A stretch of DNA of 64,000 nucleotides from Accumulibacter sp036625275 (GCF_036625275.1 NZ_JAZKUD010000001.1:1-64000); one strand, 5' to 3'; positions 42,554 to 51,673 are shown, counted from the stretch's first letter. Numbers and translations: made by a program. Notes: generated by a model from the letters alone, not told the origin.

Positions 42554-44623
42554 TTACAAGTCCAGCACCAGTCCTGTCGCGCTGCCGACTCCCGCCGCCG
42601 GCACCGAACAGCAAATCAGAATCTCGTCGGTCCCCATGGCGACCGCCGGCGGCGACGTGTAGCTGACCTGGCCTGCCATTATCCGGGTCTTGCATGTGCC
42701 GCACGAACCGCCTCGGCAACTGAATTCCGGCGTCAGCCCGCGCGCTTCGGCCAGTTCGAGCAGGCTGCCGTCACCCGCTTGCCAGCGGGCCTCCTTGGCC
42801 GACCGCGCAAACACGACCGCGACGGAAGTTTCGGTCACCGGCAGGGTGGGCCGGCGGTCTTCCGTGACCGCTTCCGTTACCCGCCGGCGCAGCGACGAGG
42901 GGCCAAACTGCTCGACGTGAATTCGCTCGTCGGCAATCTGCATCGCCCGCAAGCCGTCGTACAGGTCCTGGGCAAACGCCGCCGGGCCGCAGAGGTAGAA
43001 GTCAAAATCGTCGAAGGGCAGGATGGCCTTCAGCAAGCGCAGGTCGATGCGGCCCTGAACGTCATAGTCACGGCCGAGAACGGCCGTGGGTTCGGGCTGA
43101 CTGAGAATGCGCACCGCCTCGACCGCACCATCGGCACGCTCGACCAGTTCCTGCAGTTCGCCGGCGAAGGCCCGCTCGGCCAGGGTGCGCGACGCATGCA
43201 CGAAGAAGGTCTGGCGTACGCCGCGGGTACGCAGGCCTTCGTACACCACTTCGCGCAGCATGGCGAGCAAGGGGGTGATGCCCACTCCGGCCGACAGGAG
43301 CACCAGCGGTCGGGTTTCATGCGGGTCCACGACGAAATTGCCCAGTGGCGCACGGGCTTCGATTTCATCGCCGACGACGGTGTGGTCATGAAGGAACTGC
43401 GAAACCCGTCCTTCGCGTTTGACGCTGATGCGATAGCAGCCATCCGACGGCGCCACCGACAGGGTGTAGGTGCGAATGACCGGCGTGGCTCCCGCGCCGA
43501 CGGCCAGCCGGATGGGCAGGTGCTGCCCGGCCTTGAAGAGCGGCAAACCGGCATCGTCGGCGGCTTCGAGATGGAACGACTTGATGGTCGAGCTTTCGTT
43601 GGTGATGCGTGCGATGCGAAAACGCCGCCACTGGTTGCGCAGTGCCTGTGCTTGCTGGCGGGCCAGGGCTTCTTCCCACGACCCGGTCAACAGCGAATTG
43701 GGAGAGACCTCTCCAGGGCGCCAGCGCAGTTTCAGCACGCCGCGGCGGCGTACCGCCTTGTCGACGTGCAGACGCCAAAGCCGCTCGGCCCCCTGAAAAC
43801 TGCTGACTTCGTCGCCCGTCAGAACGAGGTCGGTGCGGCCGGTGAGCTGCAACAGATCGCCATTGGCAAAGTCGATGAACAGCAGGCCCGCCCGCGGATT
43901 GACCCGCAGATTGCCGAGCGTGTTGAAATGCAGGTTGCCGGCAAAATCGGGGATGGTCAGCACATCGCCGTCGATACGCACGAAACCGGCCTTGCCGCCG
44001 CGATGCGAGGCGTCGACCTGGCGTCTGCCGGCATCTCCCTCCGGATCCACGTAGCTGGCGACGAAGAAGGTGTCGGCAGCCCGGATCATGGCATTGGCCT
44101 CGGCGTCGAGTGTCGACAGGACTTCCGCATGACCGGTGAAAGGCTCGGCGGGATCAGCGGAAAACGTGACGCTTCTTGCCTGAATGTACTGCGGACAGTT
44201 GCCGAAGGCCTGCTCGACCTGCAGCGTCAGCCGGCGGTCGTCGCGCGCAACGACTCTGCCATTGACGCGGTTGCGGCGGCGCGTGTGCAGCTCGATGCCG
44301 AGCACGCCGATGCCGTCGCCCGGCCTCAGGGCATCGCCAGCGGGATCTCCCTGGCCGGGCAGGGCGTTGATCTGCAGGTGCTGCGCATCGGCTGACTGCG
44401 CCAGACCGGTGCGCGCCTCGACGAGTGTCGCCCAGGGATCGCCGGTGGCGTCGACGGCGGCGATCACCAGGAACGGCAGCTGCCGGTAGAACGCGCGATG
44501 CTGCTCCGGCATGAAGTCGCGGATGACCTGGCGACCAAAGACCTCCATGCGCTCGGCGACGCCAACGCTTTGTTGCAGCTCGCGTTCGCCGCGGTGCCAG
44601 GGGGAAGCTGTTGTGGCGTTCAT
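42554..44623 (-). CDS. PNPOx-like / ferredoxin-reductase / 2Fe-2S fusion oxidoreductase
   Basis: 689 residues from MNATTASPWHRGERELQQSV. Residues ~1-330: pyridoxamine-phosphate-oxidase-like FMN-binding split barrel (GNLRVNPRAGLLFIDFANGD). Residues ~335-580: FAD/NAD reductase (IRTYTLSVAPSDG for FAD, VLLSAGVGITPLLAML for NAD, FDFYLCGPAAFAQDLYDG). C-terminus: plant-type 2Fe-2S ferredoxin, SCRGGSCGTCKTRI and ICCSVP. It would pass electrons from NAD(P)H through FAD and the cluster to a flavin-bound substrate in the N-terminal domain. It sits in the middle of a three-gene operon. Confidence 0.85.
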   Translation of the reverse strand: MNATTASPWHRGERELQQSVGVAERMEVFGRQVIRDFMPEQHRAFYRQLPFLVIAAVDATGDPWATLVEARTGLAQSADAQHLQINALPGQGDPAGDALRPGDGIGVLGIELHTRRRNRVNGRVVARDDRRLTLQVEQAFGNCPQYIQARSVTFSADPAEPFTGHAEVLSTLDAEANAMIRAADTFFVASYVDPEGDAGRRQVDASHRGGKAGFVRIDGDVLTIPDFAGNLHFNTLGNLRVNPRAGLLFIDFANGDLLQLTGRTDLVLTGDEVSSFQGAERLWRLHVDKAVRRRGVLKLRWRPGEVSPNSLLTGSWEEALARQQAQALRNQWRRFRIARITNESSTIKSFHLEAADDAGLPLFKAGQHLPIRLAVGAGATPVIRTYTLSVAPSDGCYRISVKREGRVSQFLHDHTVVGDEIEARAPLGNFVVDPHETRPLVLLSAGVGITPLLAMLREVVYEGLRTRGVRQTFFVHASRTLAERAFAGELQELVERADGAVEAVRILSQPEPTAVLGRDYDVQGRIDLRLLKAILPFDDFDFYLCGPAAFAQDLYDGLRAMQIADERIHVEQFGPSSLRRRVTEAVTEDRRPTLPVTETSVAVVFARSAKEARWQAGDGSLLELAEARGLTPEFSCRGGSCGTCKTRIMAGQVSYTSPPAVAMGTDEILICCSVPAAGVGSATGLVLDL

Positions 44624-44648
44624 CCTTGCCGACTCCCGGTTGCGGTGG

Positions 44649-45284
44649 TCAAGCCGCCAGTCCAGCGGCGGTCTGCTGCATGCCGACAAAGCCGGGCAGA
44701 CCTTCGATCCTCGCCAGCCAGTCGCGCACCTTCGGGTAAGCGTCCAGGGACACGTTGCCCTCGGGCGCATGCGCGAGGTAAGTGTAGGCTGCCACATCGG
44801 CGATGGTCATTCCGTCACCGACGAGGAAGGCGTGCCGCGACAACTCCTCTTCAATGACCTTCAACACGGCGTGTGCAAGAGCAATCGCTTCGTCGGCATT
44901 CTTCTTCGCCCCGAATACCGTCACCAGACGCGCCACCGCCGGCCCGAAGGCAATCTGGCCGGCGGCCACGGACAGCCACCTTTGCACCGCGGCTTCGCCG
45001 ACGGCATCGCTCGGCAGCCAGCGCTCGCCTCCGTACCGGCGTGCCAGATAGACGAGAATCGCGTTCGAATCGGCAACGATCGTTCCGTTGTCGTCGATCA
45101 CGGGAACCTGCCCGAACGGGTTCAGGGCCAGGAACTCGGACTGCTTGTGCGCGCCCTTCATCAGGTCGACGTCGACGAGTTGCGTCGGCAAATCGAGCAG
45201 TGAGAGCATCAGTTGCACGCGATGGGCGTGACCGGACAAGGGGTGGCGATAGAGTTTGATGGGGGTGGCGGGGGTGGCGGACAT
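44649..45284 (-). CDS. Glutathione S-transferase
   Basis: 211 residues from MSATPATPIKLYRHPLSGHA. Thioredoxin-fold N-terminal domain with FGQVPVIDDNGTIVADSNAI (cis-Pro and the glutathione gamma-Glu contact D-S) and an all-helical C-terminal domain (HAFLVGDGMTIADVAAYTYL). It is the first gene of the operon with the fusion oxidoreductase 25 bp downstream, suggesting a detoxification or redox role. Confidence 0.9.
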   Translation of the reverse strand: MSATPATPIKLYRHPLSGHAHRVQLMLSLLDLPTQLVDVDLMKGAHKQSEFLALNPFGQVPVIDDNGTIVADSNAILVYLARRYGGERWLPSDAVGEAAVQRWLSVAAGQIAFGPAVARLVTVFGAKKNADEAIALAHAVLKVIEEELSRHAFLVGDGMTIADVAAYTYLAHAPEGNVSLDAYPKVRDWLARIEGLPGFVGMQQTAAGLAA

Positions 45285-45964
45285 GAGGATTCTCCAGAGG
45301 TGAGGGACGAGGCGATGACGCGGGGCAGTGGCCGGGAGGCCAATGCGAGCGCCAGTCACGGGTAGACATGGTCGGCGCAAAATCCTCTGAGGGGAATCGT
45401 CGTGCAGCGCAAATCACCATTCCAGTTCGCGCAATAATCCGTGCTTCGCCGCCACCCTTCGGCCGGCCACGGGTCGCCGTCAACGTCGACCCGCACGGGC
45501 GCCAAGTCTTCACGACATGGACGTCAGCCGAGAGCCGCTGGCGGCAGCAGCCGTGACCAATCCCTACCTGCGGCACCCTCGAATACACGCCCGAGGGCAA
45601 CGCGGTCGCGCTTACTACGTGACTCGCACCGGCGAGCCAGGGGTCGTGCGAGGGGGACCGGATTGTCTTGCGTCGGGTTGTCGGAACGGGTTGGACGGTA
45701 TCCACAAGATGGCTACCATGCCTATCTCTTCAGCCAGTCGGGCGCGTCATGACCATGCACAGTCAATAGCACGAGGCATGCCATGTACCTGAGTAGTGAC
45801 GCCGTTTTTTACGTGCGCAGCCTGGTTCCCGATGCGCAACGATAAGATTCATGCGATTGCCCTGCCACAGGCCTCTGCCAACCGTGCCGACAGCCAGCTC
45901 TATGGTATGCTTGGCTCTCCGCCGCACACCCCCGCCACACCACGCCCCCACGCCAAGCGACGAC
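45285..45964. other. 680-bp stretch without a supported gene
   Basis: Only short frames with no recognisable domain or consistent start signals. The segment presumably holds the promoters of the GST operon (leftward) and the methyltransferase (rightward). No repeat family or terminator was recognised. Confidence 0.5.
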
Positions 45965-46648
45965 ATGAGCGACCAGCAGAAACCGGCCATTCACCTGTCC
46001 TTTTCGGACAAGTACACCGATACTCATTCACAGGAGTACTTCCGGAAGCACAACGAGAAAAAGCTCTCCGACCGCATGGAGCATCGCATGGCCGCCCGCG
46101 CCCTGGCCCTGGCCGGCAACCCGGCGTCGGTTCTGGACCTGCCCTGTGGCACGGGGCGCTTTTGGTCGATGCTGGCCGAGAACCCGCAACGCGAACTGCT
46201 GGCAGCCGATTACAGCGCAGCCATGCTCGAAATCGCCGGGAAAGTGCGCGACCCGGCCGTCGTGCGACGTTTCCACCTGTTGCAATGTTCTGCCTTCGAG
46301 ATCACCTTGCCCGACGACCGTGTCGACTGCATCTTTTCGATTCGCCTCATGCACCACATTGGCGAATCGGCCGACCGCCTGGCGATGTTGAAGGAATTTC
46401 GTCGCGTGACCCGCGATACGGTGGTGCTGTCGCTGTGGGTAGACGGCAACTACAAGGCCTGGCGCCGCCGCCGGCTTGAACAGAAGCGCCTGCAACAAGG
46501 CGAAAAGAGCGACAACCGCTTCATCGTACAGCGCGCCCAGTTCGAACGTGAGTGCCGTGATGCCGGCTTCGAGATCGTCGGCCACCTCGATTTCCTGCCG
46601 CGCCTGTTCATGTGGCGCACCTATGTTCTGCGCAAGAAAGCCGTCTAG
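45965..46648 (+). CDS. Class I SAM-dependent methyltransferase
   Basis: 227 residues from MSDQQKPAIHLSFSDKYTDT. SAM-binding motif I SVLDLPCGTGRFWSML, motif II LLAADYSAAMLEIA, and CIFSIRLMHHIGESADRL. A C-terminal basic stretch (KAWRRRRLEQKRLQQGEKSD) precedes a final strand segment. It pairs with an InaA/WaaP-type kinase gene 41 bp downstream, so it may modify a lipid or cell-surface polymer. Substrate unknown. Confidence 0.85.
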   Translation: MSDQQKPAIHLSFSDKYTDTHSQEYFRKHNEKKLSDRMEHRMAARALALAGNPASVLDLPCGTGRFWSMLAENPQRELLAADYSAAMLEIAGKVRDPAVVRRFHLLQCSAFEITLPDDRVDCIFSIRLMHHIGESADRLAMLKEFRRVTRDTVVLSLWVDGNYKAWRRRRLEQKRLQQGEKSDNRFIVQRAQFERECRDAGFEIVGHLDFLPRLFMWRTYVLRKKAV

Positions 46649-46689
46649 CCTGTGCATCGCACGGCATTCCCGGTGAAGGCTCGCGCTTG

Positions 46690-47439
46690 GTGAAAGCTCG
46701 TGATCTGTTTCCGGACGAGTTGGCGCGCGAGCAACTGAGCGCCAGCCAGCTCGCTGACTTCGAAGGGCTGTGGTCACTCAGCACCGACTGGCACGAAGCC
46801 CCCAATGAACGCCGTGGCGGCTGGAGTGGCGTCAGCCGGCATGTGCTCGATGATGGCAGCGCCATCTTCCTGAAACGACAGGAAAACCATCTCTGCCGAA
46901 CGCTACGTCACCCCTGGCGCGGCATCCCGACCTTCTACCGCGAGTACCTGAACATCCTGCGCCTCAGTGCGCGCCAGGTTGGTGCCGTCGAGGCGCTCTA
47001 TTACGGCGACCGGCAGGAATCCGCCCGCTGGCGTGCGATTCTGGTGACGCGCGCGCTCGACGGCTTCATCAGCCTCGATGAGTGGAATGTCGCGGTCGGG
47101 CATGGCCAGCCGTCGCAGCGTCCATCCCTGATCACGGCCATTGCCCGTGCCTGCGCCCGCCTCCATCATCATGGCCTGCAGCACAGTTGCCTGTACGGCA
47201 AGCATGTATTCGTCCGTCGCATACCGGCGATAGGCAACACCTATCAGGAAAGTGACGTGCGTTTCATCGATCTGGAAAAGCTGCGCCAGGGTATCAGTCG
47301 TGAGCGCGTGCGCAGGCATGATCTCGATCAGTTGCTGCGTCACACCGGCGGCTGGAATGATGGCGACTGGAACATTTTCCATGCCGCCTACCGGCAACAG
47401 CGAGTGGCTTTGCAGGAGCAAGCGGTCACGGTTCGCTGA
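46690..47439 (+). CDS. Lipopolysaccharide kinase InaA/WaaP family protein
   Basis: 249 residues with GTG 46690 as likely start (VKARDLFPDELAREQLSASQ). GWSGVSRHVLDDGSAIFLKR contains the ATP-binding Lys, CARLHHHGLQHSCLYGKHVF the catalytic-loop region and VRFIDLEKLRQG the metal-binding Asp, as in the Kdo/WaaP kinase fold. A first-residue choice further upstream would overlap the methyltransferase. It probably phosphorylates a lipopolysaccharide core sugar or related lipid at the inner membrane face. Confidence 0.75.
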   Translation: MKARDLFPDELAREQLSASQLADFEGLWSLSTDWHEAPNERRGGWSGVSRHVLDDGSAIFLKRQENHLCRTLRHPWRGIPTFYREYLNILRLSARQVGAVEALYYGDRQESARWRAILVTRALDGFISLDEWNVAVGHGQPSQRPSLITAIARACARLHHHGLQHSCLYGKHVFVRRIPAIGNTYQESDVRFIDLEKLRQGISRERVRRHDLDQLLRHTGGWNDGDWNIFHAAYRQQRVALQEQAVTVR

Positions 47440-47451
47440 AAATGCGTATCC

Positions 47452-48621
47452 TCATTCACTCCGCCGCAGTACCCACAGGTGCAGCAGAAGCGCCGCCAAC
47501 GAAGCACAGGCCGAAGAGAAGGCAAAAGCCACGAGCGGACTGGCGAATTGCCACAACCCGCCGAAGATCACCGAGGCAGGCAGCAGCAGAATACCCGCGG
47601 TCAGGTTGAACCAGCCGTAAGCGGTGCCCAGCATTTCCTTGCTCACCAGGTCGGCGACCAGCGCCTTCTCAGCCCCTTCGGTGGCCGCCAGGAACAGACC
47701 GTAGAATGCGAACAGCGGCCACAGCAGCAGCGGCTGCGGATTTACCCCGAGCAGCAAGTAGAACACGCTATAGACGCCCCAGCCGCCAACGATCAGACGG
47801 GTGCGGCCGAGCCTGTCGGACAGTGCCGAGAGCGGCGTGGAAAAGAGCGCTGCACTGCAGGACACCAGCGCCCAGAGCAGCGGTATCTGGTATTCAGCGA
47901 GACCGAGTTCCTTTGCCCGTAGCAGCAGGAACATGTTCGATGAGTTGCCCAGGGTGAACAGCGCCAGTACTCCCAGGTAACGTTTGAACGGTGGCGGCAG
48001 GCCTTGCAAGCTCCAATTGAAAGGCTTTCCCGCTGCCGGCGCGTCCCGCTGCGGTTCCCTGACCGCCAGCGTCAGGGCAACCGTGATCGCGCCCCCCAGC
48101 GTAGCCCAGAGAAAGATGTTGGCCAATGGCACTCGCTCGGCGAGCAGCCAGGCCGCCAGCAGCGGCCCGACGACGGCCCCGGCGTTGTCCAGTGCACGAT
48201 GAAATCCGAAGGCCAGTCCGCGCCGGCTCGGCTCCACCGTCAACGCCACCAGCGCATCCCGCGGCGAACTGCGCAGGCCCTTGCCGACCCGGTCGGCAAA
48301 GCGCAGCAACAGCAACATCGGCCAGGAAGTGGCGAAGGCCAGCAACGGGCGTGCGATCGCAGCCAGCGCATAACCGCCAACCACCCAGGGTTTGGCCGAG
48401 CCGCGACGATCGGCGAGCACGCCGGAAAGAAGTTTGAGCAGACTCCCGGTCGCTTCAGCAATCCCCTCGATGATGCCCAAGGCCTTCGGGCCGGCCATCA
48501 ATACCGAGGCCAGGTAGATCGGCAGCAGCGGGTAGATCAGCTCGCTGGTGGAATCATTGAAAAAACTCACCAGGCCGAGCAGCCAGACGGTCCGCGGCAA
48601 TTCGCGCAGGTTTCCGAGCAT
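47452..48621 (-). CDS. MFS transporter
   Basis: 389 residues from MLGNLRELPRTVWLLGLVSF. About 12 hydrophobic segments are visible. MFS loop motifs are RFADRVGKGLRSSPRDALVA (the 2-3-type loop) and LSDRLGRTRLIVGGWGVYS (8-9-type loop). FFNDSTSELIYPLLPIYLAS near the start marks the FNDxxxE/MFS subgroup of unknown substrate. It converges with the InaA-type kinase gene (12 bp between stops). Confidence 0.88.
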   Translation of the reverse strand: MLGNLRELPRTVWLLGLVSFFNDSTSELIYPLLPIYLASVLMAGPKALGIIEGIAEATGSLLKLLSGVLADRRGSAKPWVVGGYALAAIARPLLAFATSWPMLLLLRFADRVGKGLRSSPRDALVALTVEPSRRGLAFGFHRALDNAGAVVGPLLAAWLLAERVPLANIFLWATLGGAITVALTLAVREPQRDAPAAGKPFNWSLQGLPPPFKRYLGVLALFTLGNSSNMFLLLRAKELGLAEYQIPLLWALVSCSAALFSTPLSALSDRLGRTRLIVGGWGVYSVFYLLLGVNPQPLLLWPLFAFYGLFLAATEGAEKALVADLVSKEMLGTAYGWFNLTAGILLLPASVIFGGLWQFASPLVAFAFSSACASLAALLLHLWVLRRSE

Positions 48622-48637
48622 GTTCACGGTTTTTGCG

Positions 48638-48991
48638 TCAATCGTCCGTGGCCATATCCGGCGGGTCCAGGGCATCCGGATGGATGATCGCGAACTGAGC
48701 CGGGATGCGCGTGTAAAAGATGCGGAAATTCTCCCGGCGAACCAGATCGAGCAGGCGTTTTCCTTCTTCCTCGGTGACCATGAACTCGACCTCGATCCCG
48801 CCGCTTCCAGCCAGTTCAAAGAAACGGTCTTCATGCAAGGCATGACGTCGCCCGAAACCACCGATCGAGCGAAACGCCGAACCGCCCCGGATTCCGAGTT
48901 GGTTGCCTCGTTCGAGCAACCACTCCCAGAGCTGAACACCGTGACATTCCTCGCGTTCACTGACGTAGAATCTCAAAAATGAGCCTTCCAT
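48638..48991 (-). CDS. DUF190 family protein
   Basis: 117 residues from MEGSFLRFYVSEREECHGVQ. GIRGGSAFRSIGGFGRRHAL and HEDRFFELAGSGGIEVEFMV are the DUF190 signature, a PII-like (GlnB-fold) small protein usually encoded next to crcB. It starts 64 bp after the crcB stop on the same strand. A regulatory role for CrcB is inferred from that association. Confidence 0.88.
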   Translation of the reverse strand: MEGSFLRFYVSEREECHGVQLWEWLLERGNQLGIRGGSAFRSIGGFGRRHALHEDRFFELAGSGGIEVEFMVTEEEGKRLLDLVRRENFRIFYTRIPAQFAIIHPDALDPPDMATDD

Positions 48992-49054
48992 GCGGGTCTC
49001 CCTGTCCTTGAAACCTCTTTGTCGCGTCACTCCCGCCTGCCCCAGGTGGCAGCA

Positions 49055-49441
49055 TCAGGCCGAATTCCTTACCCAGACGATGGTGGCCATGCCGGCAAAA
49101 GTCATGAAAACCGAGCCCACGACATGTGCCGCGACAATACCGAGAGCCCACAAGACACGCCCCTGCTGCAGCAGGGTCGCCAGTTCGGCGGAAAAAGTCG
49201 AGAAAGTGGTCAACCCGCCGCAGAACCCGGTAATCACCAGCAGACGCCATTCCGGAGAGAGGGCCGAGAACGAGGCGAAGAAAGCAATCGCCAGACCGAT
49301 CACGTAGGCACCGATCAGGTTCGCGACCAGCGTGCCGGGCGGGATGGTCGGGAAAAGTGCGTTGAGCTTGATCCCGAGCTGCCAGCGCAGTAGTGCGCCG
49401 AGTGCAGCACCGACGGCGATGGCAAGGATCGATTTCCACAT
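49055..49441 (-). CDS. crcB: CrcB fluoride channel (Fluc)
   Basis: 128 residues from MWKSILAIAVGAALGALLRW. Four membrane helices. PPGTLVANLIGAYVIGLAIA contains the conserved Asn-rich TM2 and GFCGGLTTFSTFSAELATLL the GGxTTFSTF signature of Fluc channels, which export F- as dual-topology dimers. ATG 49441 was used. No fluoride riboswitch could be read in the 270 bp upstream. Confidence 0.93.
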   Translation of the reverse strand: MWKSILAIAVGAALGALLRWQLGIKLNALFPTIPPGTLVANLIGAYVIGLAIAFFASFSALSPEWRLLVITGFCGGLTTFSTFSAELATLLQQGRVLWALGIVAAHVVGSVFMTFAGMATIVWVRNSA

Positions 49442-49622
49442 ACACAACTGCGCCTTAGGAACATGTGGCGGGTGCGGTCAGGCAGGAAGCCTACACGGAC
49501 CAGCCGCAAAGCATGAGGCCCCGGTCGCCGGCGGCTCCAGGAGGAATACAATCTTCCCTTCCGGAGACCCAATATAGCATTGGATCTTGTTTGCTGAATA
49601 GTCGCCATCGGGAGGCCCTCCC

Positions 49623-49672
49623 TAACCGTCATGATTTCCGAACGGGGGGTGTCGGTATCGCCATGACCGTTA
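49623..49672. repeat. Mobile palindromic repeat, copy D (short form)
   Basis: taaccgtcatgattt ... ccatgaccgtta: an imperfect palindrome matching the terminal palindromes of copies A and B with a cggggggt core. It lies in the crcB-fkbM gap. Confidence 0.6.
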
Positions 49673-49712
49673 GCGGGACTGACTCGCTACCTGTTCAACT
49701 GTAAGGAGAGAG

Positions 49713-50453
49713 ATGAAACTTGTTCCTGCATTGGCCGGCTTGTTTGGCTACGATGCGATTTCCCGCCGCAAGAATCACCTGCAACTCGACAGGCACCTGC
49801 TGCACGTCCTCGACAAGCACGCGATTGATACGGTCATCGATGTGGGCGCCAATGCCGGGCAATTTTCATTACGCTTGCGCGCTGCCGGATTCGCCGGACG
49901 CATCGAGGCCTTTGAGCCGATTCCGGCGATGGCCCGTGCGCTCGCCGAGCAATTCGCCGCCGACCGTTTGTTCACGGCCCATTCTTGCGGGCTGGCCGAA
50001 CAGGATGGGGCGATGGAACTCAACATCCTTGCCGGCAGCGATTTTTCATCGTTCCTGAAAACCAACGAGAAATCCGAGCAGTATTTCCCTCACCGCACCG
50101 GTCTGAAGGAAATCATCGAGGTGCCGGTCAGACGTCTGGACGGCATCGAGGGCATTGCCGCGCCGGACAATCGCCTGCTACTCAAACTGGACACGCAGGG
50201 ATTTGACCTCAAGGTGTTCTCGGGGGCGACGGCCTTGCTGCCACAGATCAGGGCCGTCCTGATCGAGTGTTCGGTGATCCCGCTCTACGAAGGAACTCCT
50301 GGTTTCATCGAATCACTGTCCGTGTTCGAGGAGGCTGGATTCCTGCCGTCCGGCTTCTTCCCCGTCTCGCGCGACAAAACGACCCTGGCGATCATCGAAT
50401 TCGACTGCATGCTGGTGCGTGGCCTGGCGGCAACCCAGAGGTTGCCGGCTTGA
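49713..50453 (+). CDS. FkbM family methyltransferase
   Basis: 246 residues with AAGGAGAG just upstream. SAM motif TVIDVGANAGQFSLRL, acidic ribose-binding segment RIEAFEPIPAMARALAEQF, and the FkbM-typical LLLKLDTQGFDLKVFSGATA and VLIECSVIPLYEG blocks. Members O-methylate sugars or polyketide-like acceptors, often in surface-polysaccharide loci. The end abuts the caspase pseudogene on the opposite strand. Confidence 0.9.
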   Translation: MKLVPALAGLFGYDAISRRKNHLQLDRHLLHVLDKHAIDTVIDVGANAGQFSLRLRAAGFAGRIEAFEPIPAMARALAEQFAADRLFTAHSCGLAEQDGAMELNILAGSDFSSFLKTNEKSEQYFPHRTGLKEIIEVPVRRLDGIEGIAAPDNRLLLKLDTQGFDLKVFSGATALLPQIRAVLIECSVIPLYEGTPGFIESLSVFEEAGFLPSGFFPVSRDKTTLAIIEFDCMLVRGLAATQRLPA

Positions 50454-50454
50454 A

Positions 50455-50967
50455 GGGGATAGGAGCATGGCTTCGCGCGTCTGGTTCTTCCTTTCGATAA
50501 CCTCAAAGCCAAAACCACGCAGGGCTTTGGCGATGTCTTCGGCGTCATGCACCGGGTTGGCCAGCTTGGGCAGGTTGTCGGGGTACTGGTAGTCGCCATT
50601 GCCGATCACCAGCGCAACGCGGCGCCCTCCACCGGAGGAGGGGACGGTAAGCGCTTTGTTGCCGGCGGCTGGCGTCGAGATGGCGGGGCCGGAGCAGCGG
50701 CGATCAACAGTTACTGTGAAAGTCGCGTACGCGACTCACGAACCTCCCCTCCCCCCTCGCGGGGGAGGGGTTGGGGGAGAGGGAAACGGTCATGACTTTC
50801 ATGATTGGGGGGGCCTGGAAAAGTCATGACCGTTTGTCGAGTGAATCCAGGAAGCCAGGCTTCGTCGGCGGCTCCTGCTGCGCATGGACAGGCGAAAGGC
50901 AGACGGCCGCGATGGCAATCGCCAAAAGCAGGCAGGCTGACAAGATCGGAAGAAGTCTGGACCGCAT
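50455..50967 (-). pseudogene. Caspase-like (peptidase C14) gene broken by a mobile repeat
   Basis: From ATG 50967: signal peptide MRSRLLPILSACLLLAIAIA ending in VHA. After about 45 residues (KPGFLDSLDKRS) the frame meets the palindromic repeat at 50711-50836 and stops. Beyond it a minus-strand frame resumes with GRRVALVIGNGDYQYPDNLP and AEDIAKALRGFGFEVIERKN, the N-terminal p20 region of bacterial caspase homologues, which ends near 50460 before the catalytic His and Cys. The gene is therefore both interrupted and truncated. Confidence 0.7.
50711..50836. repeat. Mobile palindromic repeat, copy B (full-length form)
   Basis: About 126 bp almost identical to 10401-10522: gtcgcgtacgcgac dyad, cctcccccctcgcgggggagg hairpin, then the 52-bp palindrome 50784-50835 with arms aaacggtcatgactt and aagtcatgaccgttt. 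It lies inside a caspase-like gene, which shows that the element can insert. Confidence 0.75.
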
Positions 50968-51045
50968 AGCCAAAAAAATTTATCCTCCCAATGGCATCAG
51001 CACAAGATTTTCCATTTTTGCCTGAAGCGTCAGCGTTCTCGAAAA

Positions 51046-51390
51046 TCACGCCGCCGTCAGAATGAAATCCACATGCACTGCATCGTAAGGAAAACGAAAC
51101 CCCGCCTGGTCGCGCTCGATCAACCCAGTGGCCAGCAACGAATGGACGTCTGCATGCACGCCGCGCACGTCGCGCGCCACGCGCCGCGCAATTTCCCGTA
51201 GTGCGAGCGGCCCAGCACCCGTCATCACCTTGAGGATGTCCCAGCGTAGCGGCGTCAGCGCGCGCCATAGCGCGCGCTCATCGACAAAGCCAATGAAGGG
51301 TGCCATGCGCTTGCCGGTGGTCATTGCGCGTATGAAGCGAGCGTTGATCTCTTCGCGCGACGCGACGCCAATGGTTACGGTGTTTGTCAT
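51046..51390 (-). CDS. TumA-like antitoxin (HVO_A0114 winged-helix family)
   Basis: 114 residues from MTNTVTIGVASREEINARFI. Winged-helix core: LTPLRWDILKVMTGAGPLAL, REIARRVARDVRGVHADVHS, LLATGLIERDQAG. This HVO_A0114-type regulator is the usual partner of TumE toxins. The start lies 1 nt after the toxin stop, toxin first. It probably represses the pair and neutralises TumE. Confidence 0.75.
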   Translation of the reverse strand: MTNTVTIGVASREEINARFIRAMTTGKRMAPFIGFVDERALWRALTPLRWDILKVMTGAGPLALREIARRVARDVRGVHADVHSLLATGLIERDQAGFRFPYDAVHVDFILTAA

Positions 51391-51391
51391 G

Positions 51392-51673
51392 TCATTTTCT
51401 CCAATCATCGACGGCGGCCCAGAAGTCCGCCAAAAGCTGTTCCAGCGAGGTGAACACGTACGGCGCCTCTGCTTCGCCGCGGTGGAAGTGGTCCCCCTTG
51501 CCGGCCTCGTTATCGAAGCGGAGCACGCACACCCCATTCACCACGTAAGCCAGGCTGTACTTCAGGTCGTGCATGCTGCCGGGCACCTGGGCCGGCACCC
51601 GGAATACACGCACAGCGACAAAAGCATGATCCCCTTGAGGGTAGCGGTCATCGAGGATCAGCATGGCTGACAT
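51392..51673 (-). CDS. TumE-like toxin
   Basis: 93 residues from MSAMLILDDRYPQGDHAFVA; an in-frame ATG at 51664 is an alternative. VRVFRVPAQVPGSMHDLKYS and LAYVVNGVCVLRFDNEAGKG with DHFH are the TumE (DUF6516) signature. Together with the downstream regulator it forms a TumE/TumA toxin-antitoxin module. The biochemical target of TumE is not known to me. Confidence 0.75.
   Translation of the reverse strand: MSAMLILDDRYPQGDHAFVAVRVFRVPAQVPGSMHDLKYSLAYVVNGVCVLRFDNEAGKGDHFHRGEAEAPYVFTSLEQLLADFWAAVDDWRK

Noticed and set aside
42098..44395. 765-residue plus-strand frame
   Set aside because: Antisense to two well-supported oxidoreductase genes.
45368..45792. Small plus-strand frames between the GST and methyltransferase genes
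   Set aside because: No family resemblance, poor start signals, overlapping one another.
49442..49560. Fluoride riboswitch upstream of crcB
   Set aside because: The conserved GGxGATGGxGTTCGCC and CTGATGACTCCTAC blocks could not be found on the minus strand.
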